This document shows, piece by piece, positions 8,299 through 18,341 of a stretch of DNA of 64,000 bases. The position numbers and the translations under genes are program-made. This DNA comes from Streptomyces sp. CB02058 (lineage in GTDB: Bacteria; Actinomycetota; Actinomycetes; Streptomycetales; Streptomycetaceae): the NCBI RefSeq assembly GCF_001905505.1, contig NZ_LIPG01000004.1, positions 868,001 to 932,000 of the forward strand. Direction: 5' to 3'. The notes beneath the pieces are model-generated. The model was not told where the DNA came from. It worked only from the letters and a program-made list of their open reading frames with translations, and did not search any database. Position 1 is the stretch's first letter. Each line of letters opens with the position of its first letter.

Positions 8299-9324
8299 TC
8301 AGGCGGGGTCCGCCCAGTAGTTCACCGGCGCGAGCCCGATGCTGCGGCCGCGCCGGTCCAGGATGCGGCCGACGTGCTTCACGGTCCGCAGCACGATCGC
8401 ACGCTCGGTGATGCGCAGCTGGTGATCCGCGAGCCGGCTCTCCAGGTGGGCCTCCATGCTGTGGACGTCGGACAGGTCGCGCTGCCACAGGTCGAGGATC
8501 AGGTTGTCGCGGCCGGTGGTCACGCTGCACATGCGCAGCTCGGGCAGCGTGCGGAGCGAGGCGACGGTGTCCTCCAGGTGACGGGCCGGGACGGACGCGA
8601 AGTACACCACCGAGACCGGGAAGCCGGTGAGCGGCCGGGCGAGCGTGCAGCGCAGCGAGAGCCGCCGGTTTCCCGTGAGCACCCGCAGCCGGCGGCGGAC
8701 GGTGGCCGTGCTCGTGCCGGCGGCCGCCGCCAGGTCGCGGACCGGCATCCGGCCGTCGTGGCCGAGCGCGAGGGCCAGCTCCCGGTCGACCGGCCGCAGC
8801 GGCTCGTCGGGCACCTCGTCCCGAGGCACCGTGAGCGCCTTCTGCTGGGCCTTGCTGAGGCTGCGCAGCCGCCACTGGTCGCCTTCGAACGGCACGGCGG
8901 TGATCACATGGACGCGGGTGGTCCGGATGCCGGGCAGCGGGGAGATGCGCTCGCCGACGAGGCGGGAGAGGTCGTCGAGGTCGGCGGCGCCCACGATGGC
9001 GAGGAGGTCCCGGCTGCCGGTCGTCTGCTTGAGGCTGAGGATGCGGCTGTCCCTGGACAGGCTGTCCAGCGTGGATTCGGCGGGCAGGCCGCCCATGTCG
9101 ATCTCGACCTGGGCGTAGACCCCGTCGTCGTGGCCGGGGGAGAGATAGCCGTCGACCCAGGCCGTCCCCGTCCGCTCCAGCCGGGCCCACCGGCGTGCGG
9201 CGGTCACCGGGTCGATGCCCAGGACGTCGCCGAGCAGCGTCCACGGCGCCCTCGGCTGTGTCTGCAGGGCGTGGATGATCGCGAGGTCCAGTTCGTCGGG
9301 GTGCGCCATATTCTGCGTCTGCAT
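8299..9324 (-). CDS. Lrp/AsnC family regulator with two tandem modules
   Basis: 341 residues from the ATG at 9324 (MQTQNMAHPDELD); the ATG at 9309 is an alternative. The protein holds two Lrp-like units: helix-turn-helix 1 (LDLAIIHALQTQPRAPWTLLGDVLGIDPVTAARR) with an AsnC ligand domain, then helix-turn-helix 2 (VDRELALALGHDGRMPVRDLAAAAGTSTATVRRRL) with a second ligand domain. Usual Lrp proteins have one unit of about 150 residues; duplicated forms are known in actinomycetes. It is divergent from the amidohydrolase-AbgT operon and probably controls it. Between them, TTAC-N6-GTAA (9377-9390) is a candidate operator. Confidence 0.88.
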   Translation of the reverse strand: MQTQNMAHPDELDLAIIHALQTQPRAPWTLLGDVLGIDPVTAARRWARLERTGTAWVDGYLSPGHDDGVYAQVEIDMGGLPAESTLDSLSRDSRILSLKQTTGSRDLLAIVGAADLDDLSRLVGERISPLPGIRTTRVHVITAVPFEGDQWRLRSLSKAQQKALTVPRDEVPDEPLRPVDRELALALGHDGRMPVRDLAAAAGTSTATVRRRLRVLTGNRRLSLRCTLARPLTGFPVSVVYFASVPARHLEDTVASLRTLPELRMCSVTTGRDNLILDLWQRDLSDVHSMEAHLESRLADHQLRITERAIVLRTVKHVGRILDRRGRSIGLAPVNYWADPA

Positions 9325-9415
9325 GGGGTGACCGAATCCTGCGTACGGGGTGGGATCTTGTCCTGATCCGGCGATTTTACGGGCGTGTAATTCCGGTTCT
9401 GGAAGGTAGCTCGCC

Positions 9416-10735
9416 ATGAGCACTCCGCCCTTCCTCTCCCCCGCGCCCACCGCCCCCGTCCTGCCCGCCTCGGCCGCGCTGCGCCTGACCGGCGCCCGGC
9501 TGATCGACGGCACCGGTTCCGAGCCGGTGGCCGACGCCGTGGTCGACGTGGACGACCGCGGTGTGATCGTCCACGCCGGGCCCGCCGCCACCGCTCCCCC
9601 GGCGCGGGACGGCGTACGCACCCTCGATGTCGGGGGCCGCACCGTGCTCCCCGGTTTCGTCGACGCCCATGTGCACCTCGGCGTCGAGTCGGCGCGCCAC
9701 ATGGTGCGCCGTTTCGCCGAGGACCCCGCCCTGGAGGTCTTCCGCGCGGCCGGCCGGCTGCGGCTGACCCTGGACGCCGGTGTCACCACCGCCCGCGACC
9801 TGGGCGGGCTGTCCTCGGGGTTCCGGGACGCCGTCGCCCAGGGCCTGACCGCGGGCCCGCGTCTGCACACGGCCGTGCGGATCCTCAGCCACACCGGCGG
9901 CCACGCCGACTTCCACACCGACTGCGGCTTCGACACCAGCGACGGAATGGGTGAGGTCGCGGACACGCCCGACGAGGTCCGCCTCGCGGTGCGCAGGCTG
10001 CTGCGCTCCGGCGCCGATGTGATCAAGATCTGCGCCACCGGCGGCATGTCGAGCCCGTACGACCAGCCCGACGACGAGGGCCTCACCGTCGAGGAGATCC
10101 GCGCCGTCGTGGAGGAGACCGACCGGCACGGCGGCCGTCCCGTCGCCGCGCACGCCCAGGGCACGGCCGGCATCCTCAACGCGATCCGGGGCGGTGTCAC
10201 CAGCGTCGAGCACGGTTACGGCATGACCGCGCAGGCCAGGGAGCTCGCCGGGGAACGCGGCGTGTTCCTCGTGCCGACACTCTCCACGGTGTTCGACGGT
10301 ATCGACAAAGCGACCATGGAGCCCTTCCACTACGAGAAGAAGCTCCGCTGGTCGGACATCACGCGGACCAACATCGCCGCCGCCATCGCCGACGGGCTGA
10401 AGATCGCGATGGGGACCGACGCGGCGATGGTTCCGCACGGCCGCAATCTGCGCGAGCTGCTCCACCTGACGTCGCTCGGCATGACGCCGCTCCAGGCGAT
10501 CACCGCGGGCACGCTCACCTCCGCCCAGCTCCTCGGCCTCGACGACCGGATCGGGACGCTGGAGGCCGGCAAGGAGGCCGACCTGGTGGTGTGCGACGGT
10601 GATCCGCTGAGCGACATCTCCGTACTCACCGACCCCTCACGCGTCGTTCTCGTCGCGCAGCGCGGGGCCGTCCGGAAGGACCTGCTCACGGAATCAGCGG
10701 CCGAGAGCCCCGACACGGTGGAGGAGGGCCGGTGA
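9416..10735 (+). CDS. Metal-dependent amidohydrolase (imidazolonepropionase/prolidase-like)
   Basis: 439 residues. The amidohydrolase metal motif is FVDAHVHLGVE near residue 82. Further ligands are likely in PVAAHAQGTAG and SVEHGYGM, and the last Asp is in KIAMGTDAAMVPHG; IKICATGG is the position of the bridging Lys in many relatives. Such enzymes hydrolyse C-N bonds in cyclic amides or in dipeptides ending in proline or methionine. The next gene overlaps it by four bases (GTGA) and encodes an AbgT transporter, so the substrate is probably an imported acyl- or peptide-like amide. The divergent Lrp gene is the likely regulator. Confidence 0.85.
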   Translation: MSTPPFLSPAPTAPVLPASAALRLTGARLIDGTGSEPVADAVVDVDDRGVIVHAGPAATAPPARDGVRTLDVGGRTVLPGFVDAHVHLGVESARHMVRRFAEDPALEVFRAAGRLRLTLDAGVTTARDLGGLSSGFRDAVAQGLTAGPRLHTAVRILSHTGGHADFHTDCGFDTSDGMGEVADTPDEVRLAVRRLLRSGADVIKICATGGMSSPYDQPDDEGLTVEEIRAVVEETDRHGGRPVAAHAQGTAGILNAIRGGVTSVEHGYGMTAQARELAGERGVFLVPTLSTVFDGIDKATMEPFHYEKKLRWSDITRTNIAAAIADGLKIAMGTDAAMVPHGRNLRELLHLTSLGMTPLQAITAGTLTSAQLLGLDDRIGTLEAGKEADLVVCDGDPLSDISVLTDPSRVVLVAQRGAVRKDLLTESAAESPDTVEEGR

Positions 10736-12315
10736 CGTCACGGACCGAGACCCCCGCGACGACGGGCGGCAACGCTCTGCTCGACAAGGTGCTCGGCGGC
10801 ATCGAGCGCGCGGGCAACAAGCTCCCGCACCCCGTCGTGCTGTTCCTCTGCATCTTCGTCGTCCTCGGCGTCGTCTCCACCGCGCTGGCCGCCGGGGGAG
10901 CCACGGTGACGGTGCCGGGCGACGACGAGGTGCTCGAAGTCAGGGGCCTCTTCACCGGCGAGGGGATCACCTGGCTGCTGGAGAACTTCATCCCCAACTT
11001 CACCGGCTTCCCGTCGCTGGGCACCGTGCTGCTCATGATGGCCGCCGTCGGAGTCGCGGAACGTACGGGAATGCTGGAGACGGCGGTCCGCGTCTCCATC
11101 GGCCGCGCGCCCAAGGCGGTGCTTCCCCATCTGGTGGCGTTCGTCGCCGCACAGGGCCACCTGATGAGCGACGTGGCGATCCTGATCATCCCGCCGCTGG
11201 CCGCGCTCGTCTTCAAGGGCGCCGGGCGCAACCCGATCGCCGGCCTGATCGGCGGGTTCGCCTGTGTCTGCGCCGGTTACGCGGCAGGCTTCTCCATCGG
11301 CGCCCTGGACGCCCTGTACACGGGCATCACCCAGCAGGCCGCCGCCGTCCTGCCCGGCGGGGAGGACGCGCCCACCCACATCCTCGTCAACTACTACTTC
11401 ACCGCGACGGCGAGCGTCTTCCTGGCCCTCATCGGCGGCTTCCTCATCGACCGCGTCCTCGAACCGCGGCTGCCCGCCGCGGTGGAGGCCACGGCTCCGG
11501 GTGACGACGGGCCGACGGCCGACGACGGCGGCTACCGGCCCACCCTGGAGGTCACCGCCGCCGAGCGCCGGGGGCTCCGCTTCGCCGGGCTGACGGTCCT
11601 GGTCTACGCGGCCGTGGTCATCGTCTGCTGGCTGCTGCCCGGCTCGGCGCTGCGCGGTGAGGGCGGCGCGCTGGTGCCCTCACCGGTGCTGACCGGCATC
11701 GTGCCGCTGCTGTTCGTCGCGTTCCTGCTCGCCGGCATCGTCTACGGCAAGGTCACCGGCAAGGTGCGCAAGGCGGGCGACGTCCCGGAGCTGATGGCCG
11801 ACTCGATCACCGGGATGTCCGCGTACATCGTGCTGATTCTGGTGATCGCCCAGGTCATCGGCGTCTTCGACTGGTCGAACGTCGGCACCCTGCTGGCCGT
11901 GAAGGGCGCCGCGCTCCTGGAGTCCGCCGGACTCACCGGCTTCACGGGGCTGGTCCTCTTCGTCCTGCTGGTCTGTCTGCTGAACCTGTTCGTGACCTCG
12001 GGCTCGGCGCTGTGGTCCCTGGTCGCCCCGGTCTTCGTACCGGCGTTCATGCTCATCGGCCTGTCACCGGCGGTCACCCAGGCGGCGTTCCGCATCGGCG
12101 ACTCGGCCACCCAGATGATCACACCGCTGAACCCGTACGTCTTCCTGATGCTGATCATCCTGCGCCGCTACGAACCCGACGCGAAGCTGGGCACGATCCT
12201 CTCCCGCCTGTTCGTCTTCGTCGTCCCCTTCCTGGTGGCCTGGCTGATCGCCCTGGCGGTCTTCTACGGCTTCGACCTGCCGCTCGGCCCCGGGGCGGGC
12301 ATTCACCAGGACTGA
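10732..12315 (+). CDS. AbgT family transporter (p-aminobenzoyl-glutamate transporter family)
   Basis: 527 residues with about 12 hydrophobic segments. The GTG start overlaps the amidohydrolase stop as GTGA and is preceded by GAGGAGGG. Family elements visible are NKLPHPVVLFLCIFVVL, VGVAERTGMLE, GHLMSDVAILIIPPLAALVF and FRIGDSATQMITPLNPY. Characterised AbgT proteins move p-aminobenzoyl-glutamate or export sulfonamides. Co-translation with an amidohydrolase suggests import of an amide that is then cleaved in the cytoplasm. A strong terminator follows. Confidence 0.9.
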   Translation: MTSRTETPATTGGNALLDKVLGGIERAGNKLPHPVVLFLCIFVVLGVVSTALAAGGATVTVPGDDEVLEVRGLFTGEGITWLLENFIPNFTGFPSLGTVLLMMAAVGVAERTGMLETAVRVSIGRAPKAVLPHLVAFVAAQGHLMSDVAILIIPPLAALVFKGAGRNPIAGLIGGFACVCAGYAAGFSIGALDALYTGITQQAAAVLPGGEDAPTHILVNYYFTATASVFLALIGGFLIDRVLEPRLPAAVEATAPGDDGPTADDGGYRPTLEVTAAERRGLRFAGLTVLVYAAVVIVCWLLPGSALRGEGGALVPSPVLTGIVPLLFVAFLLAGIVYGKVTGKVRKAGDVPELMADSITGMSAYIVLILVIAQVIGVFDWSNVGTLLAVKGAALLESAGLTGFTGLVLFVLLVCLLNLFVTSGSALWSLVAPVFVPAFMLIGLSPAVTQAAFRIGDSATQMITPLNPYVFLMLIILRRYEPDAKLGTILSRLFVFVVPFLVAWLIALAVFYGFDLPLGPGAGIHQD

Positions 12316-12330
12316 CGGTTCCTCCGACGA

Positions 12331-12368
12331 CGGAAGGGGCCTCCGGCACGCGCCGGAGGCCCCTTCCG
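12331..12368 (+). terminator. Strong hairpin terminator after the AbgT gene
   Basis: Perfect 17-bp arms (12331-12347, 12352-12368; core AAGGGGCCTCCGGC) around an ACGC loop, 16 bases after the stop. Confidence 0.9.
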
Positions 12369-12549
12369 CAGCCGCGCACCCACTCATGAACCGGGATCAG
12401 AGCTACGATCGATCACCCGGGAGAGGTACGGACTTCGAACGGTCTGCCGACTGATGACTCGTCAGGCGAGTCGGTGTAGAGCAACACTGTCATGTGCGAC
12501 CCGGCAGAACGCGGCAGCCGGCCCGGTCCGGAAGGCTAGGAGAGAAGCT

Positions 12550-13260
12550 GTGTTCTATTACGTCCTGAAGTACGTCGTGCTGGGCCCCCTGCTCCGGCTG
12601 GTGTTCCGCCCCCGTATCGAGGGGCTGGAGCACATTCCCGACGACGGTGCCGCCATCGTCGCGGGCAATCACCTCTCGTTCTCGGACCACTTCCTGATGC
12701 CCGCGATCCTCAGGCGCCGCATCACGTTCCTCGCGAAGGCCGAGTACTTCACCGGCCCCGGCATCAAGGGCAGGCTGACCGCCGCCTTCTTCCACAGCAT
12801 CGGGCAGATCCCGGTGGACCGGTCGGGCAAGGAGGCCGGACAGGCCGCCATCCGCGAGGGCCTCGGGGTGCTGAGCAAGGGGGAACTGCTGGGCATCTAC
12901 CCGGAGGGCACGCGCTCGCACGACGGCCGGCTGTACAAGGGCAAGGTCGGGGTGGCCGTGATGGCCATCAAGGCGGGCGTCCCGGTCATCCCCTGCGCGA
13001 TGGTCGGCACGTTCGAGATCCAGCCGCCCGGCCAGAAGGTGCCCAGCATCAAGCGGGTCACGATCCGCTTCGGGGAGCCGCTGGACTTCTCCCGCTACGC
13101 CGGCCTGGAGGACCAGAAGGCGGCGATCCGGGCGGTCACGGACGAGATCATGTACGCCATCCTCGGCCTCTCCGGGCAGGAGTACGTCGATGAGTACGCC
13201 GTCAAGGCCAAGGCCGCACAGGCCGAGCAGTCCAAGAAGTCCCCGCGCCGGCCACGCTGA
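12550..13260 (+). CDS. plsC: 1-acyl-sn-glycerol-3-phosphate acyltransferase (PlsC family)
   Basis: 236 residues from the GTG at 12550, which has AGGAGAG upstream. The open frame extends 32 codons further, but those residues are unlike the family. Catalytic motif I is NHLSFSDHF (H-X4-D) and motif III is YPEGTRS; block IV (VPVIPCAMVG) is also present. It transfers an acyl chain to lysophosphatidic acid at the cytoplasmic membrane in phospholipid synthesis. The C-terminus is short and lysine-rich. A hairpin follows immediately. The 234 bases before it hold an inverted repeat, GACTCG-N5-CGAGTC (12456-12472), of unknown role. Confidence 0.9.
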   Translation: MFYYVLKYVVLGPLLRLVFRPRIEGLEHIPDDGAAIVAGNHLSFSDHFLMPAILRRRITFLAKAEYFTGPGIKGRLTAAFFHSIGQIPVDRSGKEAGQAAIREGLGVLSKGELLGIYPEGTRSHDGRLYKGKVGVAVMAIKAGVPVIPCAMVGTFEIQPPGQKVPSIKRVTIRFGEPLDFSRYAGLEDQKAAIRAVTDEIMYAILGLSGQEYVDEYAVKAKAAQAEQSKKSPRRPR

Positions 13261-13264
13261 GCGT

Positions 13265-13287
13265 GAAATCTGCTGCCGGCAGATTTC
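13265..13287 (+). terminator. Hairpin terminator after plsC
   Basis: GAAATCTGC (13265-13273) and GCAGATTTC (13279-13287) form a perfect 9-bp stem around TGCCG, directly after the plsC stop. It is less GC-rich than the other terminators here. Confidence 0.65.
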
Positions 13288-13325
13288 CCTGGTGCCGGAG
13301 CTGAGGCGGCCGTAGCGTCGGGTGC

Positions 13326-14375
13326 ATGAGCGGAGAACGAGCGTTCGTGCTGGGCGCCACGGGACAGATCGGCCGGGCAGCTGTGCGGGCCCTGACCGAG
13401 GACGGCTGGGAGGTGACCGCCGCCTCACGCGGAGGCAAGCGGGACGCCACCTGGGACGACGGCGTCCGCGCCGTCGCGGTGGACAGGGAGGAGAAGGGGG
13501 CGCTGGCGGCAGCGCTCGGCGACGGCTGCGACGTACTGGTCGACATGGTCGCCTTCGGCCGGGATCACGCCGTGCAGCTGGCGGGGCTCGGCGACCGGGC
13601 CGGTTCCGCGGTCGTCCTCTCCAGCGGCGCGGTCTACCAGGACGACCGCGGCCGGAGTTTCGACACCCAGGGCGAGCCCGACGGCTTCCCGGACTATCCG
13701 GTGCCGATCCCGGAGTCGCAGCCCACGGTGGCTCCCGGGGACGCGACGTACGGGACGCGGAAGGTCGCCCTGGAGGAGGAACTGCTCGCAGCCGGAGCCG
13801 TGTTGCCGGTGACGCTGCTGAGGGCGGGTGCGGTGCACGGCGAGCACTGCCGCACACCGCGCGAGCTGTACTTCGTCAAGCGCCTGCTGGACGGCCGCAG
13901 GAGACGGGTCCTCGCCCACGGTGGGAGGAGCCGCTTCCACCCGGTCCATGTGTCCAACGTCGCGGAGCTGATACGGCTCGCGGCCGGGAAGCCCGGGTCC
14001 CGGGTGCTCAACGCGGGAGACCCGCGGATACCGACGGTCGCCGAGATCGGCGCCGCCGTCGACGACGTGCTCGGCCTCACCACGGAGACGGTGCTGATAC
14101 CGGGAGCCCCGCCCGAGGCAGGGATCGGGGACACCCCGTGGTCCGGTGCGCGTCCCGTGGTCTACGACATGTCGCTCGCGGAACGGGAGCTCGGCTATCG
14201 CGCGGTGACGGACTACATGGAGTCGCTGCCGCAGACCGTCGAATGGCTCACCGCACAACTGGCGGGACGGGACTGGAAGCAGGCCTTCCCGAAGATGGTG
14301 GCGAACTACGGCGAGGGCCTCTTCGACTACGCGGCGGAGGACGCCTGGCTGGCGCGGCACGGCAGAGAGGCGTGA
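13326..14375 (+). CDS. NAD-dependent epimerase/dehydratase family protein
   Basis: 349 residues. The Rossmann-fold start is FVLGATGQIGRAAVRAL, a GXXGXXG dinucleotide site in the extended short-chain dehydrogenase group. VVLSSGAVYQDD carries the Ser, and YGTRKVALE gives the catalytic Tyr-X3-Lys pair. Family members act on nucleotide sugars or related substrates; the specific one is not clear. It stands alone between two terminators, convergent with tap. Confidence 0.87.
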   Translation: MSGERAFVLGATGQIGRAAVRALTEDGWEVTAASRGGKRDATWDDGVRAVAVDREEKGALAAALGDGCDVLVDMVAFGRDHAVQLAGLGDRAGSAVVLSSGAVYQDDRGRSFDTQGEPDGFPDYPVPIPESQPTVAPGDATYGTRKVALEEELLAAGAVLPVTLLRAGAVHGEHCRTPRELYFVKRLLDGRRRRVLAHGGRSRFHPVHVSNVAELIRLAAGKPGSRVLNAGDPRIPTVAEIGAAVDDVLGLTTETVLIPGAPPEAGIGDTPWSGARPVVYDMSLAERELGYRAVTDYMESLPQTVEWLTAQLAGRDWKQAFPKMVANYGEGLFDYAAEDAWLARHGREA

Positions 14376-14410
14376 GGGCGGGCGGCCGCGAGAACCCCGG
14401 CCGCCCGCCC
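14376..14410. terminator. Bidirectional hairpin between convergent epimerase and tap genes
   Basis: GGGCGGGCGGCC (14376-14387) pairs perfectly with GGCCGCCCGCCC (14399-14410). It abuts the epimerase stop and lies 16 bases from the tap stop. Confidence 0.75.
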
Positions 14411-14426
14411 CCGTCTCAGACGGTGC

Positions 14427-16004
14427 TCACGGCTTCGGTGTGGCGTGCGGGGTGCACGTCACATCGCGCCGGTCGGTCTTCCCGGTGAGCAGGTAGGTGT
14501 CCACCCGCTCGTTGATGCAGGGGTTGACCAGGCCGGTGACACCGTGCGATCCGGCGCCCTCCTCCGTGATGAGGCGGGAGCCCTTGAACCGCTTGTGCAG
14601 CTCGACGGCGCCCTCGTACGGGGTGGCGGCGTCACGCGTGGACTGCACGATCAGCACCGGGGGCAGCCCCTTGCCGGTGCGCACGTCCAGCGGCGTCTGC
14701 TGCTTGGACGGCCAGGTCGCACAGGGAAGGTTCATCCAGGCGTTGGCCCAGGTCATGAACGGGTGGTCCTTGTGCAGCCTGGTGTTGTCGCGGTCCCACT
14801 TCTGCCAGCTGGTGGGCCACTTGGCGTCCGCGCACTCGACCGCCGTGTAGACGGCATTGCTGTTCTCCGAGCTGATGTTGCCCGCGGTGTCCGACAGGTC
14901 GGGTGCCGCGGCGTCGATCAGCGCCTGGGTGTCACCGCCCAGATAGTCGCTCCAGATCTGCGCGGTGGGCGCCCAGGCGGAGTCGTAGTACGGCGCGCTC
15001 TGGAAGAATCCGATGAGCTCGGCGGGGCCGACGACGCCACCGAGCGGGCTCTTCTTGGCCTCGGCACGCAGCGTCAGCCACGCCTGCTCGACCTTCTCGG
15101 GGGTGTCGCCGATGTGGTAGGCGGCGTCGTTCTTCGCCACCCAGGCCTTCCAGTCGTCCCAGCGGGTCTGGAAGGCGACATCCTGGCCGAGGTTGGCCTC
15201 GTACCAGATGTTGTCCTTCGAGGGGTTGACCACGCTGTCGACGATCATCCGGCGTACGTGCGACGGGAAGAGCGTGCCGTAGACCGCGCCGAGGTACGTG
15301 CCGTAGGAGACACCCAGGAAGTTCAGCTTCTTCTCACCGAGCGCGGCACGGATGACATCCAGGTCGCGCGCGGTGTTGGGCGTGGTCATGTGCGGCAGCA
15401 TGTCGCCGCTGCGCTCGGCGCAGCCGTCGGCGTACTCGGCGGCGAGCTTGCGCTGTGCGCGCTTGTCGGCCTCGCTGTCGGGCACCGGGTCCGCCTTCGG
15501 GGCCTTCACGAACTCCTGCGGGTCGATGCAGGAGATCGGCGCCGAGTGGCCGACCCCGCGAGGGTCGAAGCCGACGAAGTCGTATGCCTTCGCGACCTTC
15601 GTCCAGAGCGGGTTCTTGTTGATGATGCGCTTCGGGAAGGCCATCCCGGAGCCGCCGGGGCCTCCGGGGTTGTAGAGGAGGGCGCCCTGGCGCTCGTCCT
15701 TCGTGCCCGTGCTGACATGCCGGTCGACCGCGAGCTTGATCTGCTTGCCGTTCGGCTTGCTGTAGTCGAGCGGAACGGTCACCCAGCCGCACTGGATGGG
15801 TGCGGCGATGGCCCAGTCGGCCGGGCAGTCGGTCCAGTCGATCCCGGCTCGCGCGGCCCGGGCGGCAGCTGTCTGCACGCCGCGCGCCTCCTGGTCGCCG
15901 TGGTGGCGACTGTCGGCACCGGCCGCCGGTGCGGCTATCGCTCCGGCTATGAGCGTGCCCGCGATCAGTGTGCCGGCCGAACCGAGCACCGCTGTGCGTC
16001 TCAA
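14427..16004 (-). CDS. tap: Secreted tripeptidyl aminopeptidase (S33 alpha/beta hydrolase)
   Basis: 525 residues from a TTG start at 16004. That TTG has GGGGGAGG about six bases upstream and opens a good signal peptide (RRTAVLGSAGTLIAGTLIAGAIAAPAAGA). The only ATG in frame, 34 codons earlier, would place a polar stretch before the signal. The nucleophile is Ser in GVSYGTYLGAVYG; YNPGGPGGSG forms the oxyanion region, the acid is in IVQSTRDAATPYEGA, and the catalytic His is in GSHGVTGLVN in the TAP-like C-terminal domain. From memory it is very similar along its length to S. lividans Tap, which removes tripeptides from secreted proteins. Confidence 0.92.
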   Translation of the reverse strand: MRRTAVLGSAGTLIAGTLIAGAIAAPAAGADSRHHGDQEARGVQTAAARAARAGIDWTDCPADWAIAAPIQCGWVTVPLDYSKPNGKQIKLAVDRHVSTGTKDERQGALLYNPGGPGGSGMAFPKRIINKNPLWTKVAKAYDFVGFDPRGVGHSAPISCIDPQEFVKAPKADPVPDSEADKRAQRKLAAEYADGCAERSGDMLPHMTTPNTARDLDVIRAALGEKKLNFLGVSYGTYLGAVYGTLFPSHVRRMIVDSVVNPSKDNIWYEANLGQDVAFQTRWDDWKAWVAKNDAAYHIGDTPEKVEQAWLTLRAEAKKSPLGGVVGPAELIGFFQSAPYYDSAWAPTAQIWSDYLGGDTQALIDAAAPDLSDTAGNISSENSNAVYTAVECADAKWPTSWQKWDRDNTRLHKDHPFMTWANAWMNLPCATWPSKQQTPLDVRTGKGLPPVLIVQSTRDAATPYEGAVELHKRFKGSRLITEEGAGSHGVTGLVNPCINERVDTYLLTGKTDRRDVTCTPHATPKP

Positions 16005-16156
16005 GTGGAACCTCCCCCTGTGTGTTGCGCCGCGCGTGGCGGCGCGGCTGTTTCCGCGTCCCGGGGATCCTTTCGTCTGTGAGCCTGCTGAGAACAGGGC
16101 GTACACGTGTTTCTTTACCGAACCAATAACCGGTGTCGCTGTCCCGCTGAGCGAAC

Positions 16157-16938
16157 TCAGCTCGGCCGGAGGGGGCTTGTCGCCTTCAGCAGCTCCTCCA
16201 GAGCCTCGTCCAGTACCGCGCGCAGCAGCCGTGCGTCCGCGGCGAGCGCCGTCACCAGGACGGCGGGTCCCGACAGCGGGGTCAGTGCGGCGGTGGGGCC
16301 CAGCGCCCGTGGTGCGGGAAGCCCGCCGTCGAACGACGGGTCGACCACGAGGAGTTGCCCGACGGCCCGGTGACCCCCCAGGACGGCGGGTCCGTCCCAG
16401 CCGCCGGGCGCCCCGGGGCCGTACGCCAGCTGCTGGTCGAGCAGCGGACGGCCGGCCCTCCGGACGGTCAGACGGGTGGTGAGCCGGCCCGTGGGTTCGC
16501 CGTGCCGGCCCAGGATCTGTTCCTCGCGGAGCACCAGGCGTGCGGTGGCGGCGAGTTCGGCCCGGGTGGTCATCCTCAGGTCGCTGCCGTGGGCGGAGAC
16601 GAGCTGTTCGGGGAGCCAGCGGAGTTCCGCCTCCTCCCCCACAACGAGCCGCACGTCGTACGTGGCCGGGCCCGCGTCCGGGTCGGCACCAGGCAGCGCC
16701 ACGGTCGCCGCGGCGGAGTCCACGCTCAGCCGCGCGTTCTCCTCCGCGCGCACCTCGACGGCGAGCCGGTCACCGCCCAGGGGCGCGCTCATGGCGCCGA
16801 CCACGGTGACACGCGTGTACGCCGTGTCCGGGGACCTCGTTCGGCGCAGGGCGAGCGGCCCCTCGCTCTCCAGCACCGGCAGCACCGTGGCACCCCGTCC
16901 GTCGGCGACGGCGGTGAGCCGGGCCGTGGCTACGACGC

Positions 16939-16942
<4 letters not shown>
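16157..16942 (-). CDS. ureD: Urease accessory protein UreD
   Basis: 261 residues, last gene of the urease operon. UreD/UreH proteins form the scaffold that binds apo-urease and passes nickel from UreG; they are poorly conserved, and the assignment rests on the AELRWLPEQLVSAHGSDLRMTTRAEL region and on position. Its start overlaps the ureG stop by four bases, so translation is coupled. Confidence 0.93.
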
Positions 16943-17616
<674 letters not shown>

Positions 17617-17658
17617 GGGATGCGGCTCCTGGTGAAGGTGGTGCGGCGGGGGTCGGTG

Positions 17659-18324
17659 TCAGGACGCGAACAGGCGGACCGGCCAGGCCGCGTGGGCCTC
17701 GGCCGAGATGTCGAGCAGTGGCGCCGACGCGGCGGGAAGCGCGTCGATGCCTTCACGCGCGGCCTGTGCGGCCTGTTCTGCGACCAGGTCGAGTGCGGGT
17801 GCGAGCCTGGCGAGGACGGCGGTGGCCTCGAAGGGGTCGAGCGACAGCAGCCGGACCACGGCGGTGGCCGGGCCGCTGACCGTCTCGTAGACGACGCAGT
17901 GCGCGGCGTCGGCCGGCCCCAGACCCGCTGCCCGGGCCGCGAGGCCGAGGACGACGGGCTGGTGGGCCCCGCGCGGCCGGGCTTCGGCGAGCGCGGTCAG
18001 TTCGGGGCTGGGCCAGGTGGCCCGTGCCGCCCTCATCATCTGGCGGCCGAGCCTGCGCGCGACGTTCCTGAGCGCCGGTGAGGGCGTCCGGGCGTCGGCG
18101 GCCTCGTCGAGGGCGAGCGGGTCGAGGCCCTGCGCCGCCGCGGCGGCGAGTGCGGCGGAGGTGAGACCGGTGGTGTGGAGCCGGCCCAGGCAGAACTCCT
18201 CCAGGTCCTGGGCGTTGCGGATGTGTCCTGCCTTGACGGCCGGCTCGGCGCCACCGGAGTGGGCGTGGCCACCGGCGGGGAACCGGCCGTCGGCGAGGAC
18301 GAGCAGGGCTGCGCGCGTCGTCAT
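17659..18324 (-). CDS. ureF: Urease accessory protein UreF
   Basis: 221 residues, all-helical. The conserved FPAGGHAHSGGAEPAV start and the later FLGRLHTTGL-like and RLGRQMMRAAR segments identify it. UreF links UreG to UreD on apo-urease and acts as a checkpoint for metal loading. No ureE gene is present in this cluster, as is usual in actinomycetes. It lies 17 bases downstream of ureC. Confidence 0.94.
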   Translation of the reverse strand: MTTRAALLVLADGRFPAGGHAHSGGAEPAVKAGHIRNAQDLEEFCLGRLHTTGLTSAALAAAAAQGLDPLALDEAADARTPSPALRNVARRLGRQMMRAARATWPSPELTALAEARPRGAHQPVVLGLAARAAGLGPADAAHCVVYETVSGPATAVVRLLSLDPFEATAVLARLAPALDLVAEQAAQAAREGIDALPAASAPLLDISAEAHAAWPVRLFAS

Positions 18325-18341
18325 GAAGTGCTGTCCTGCCC

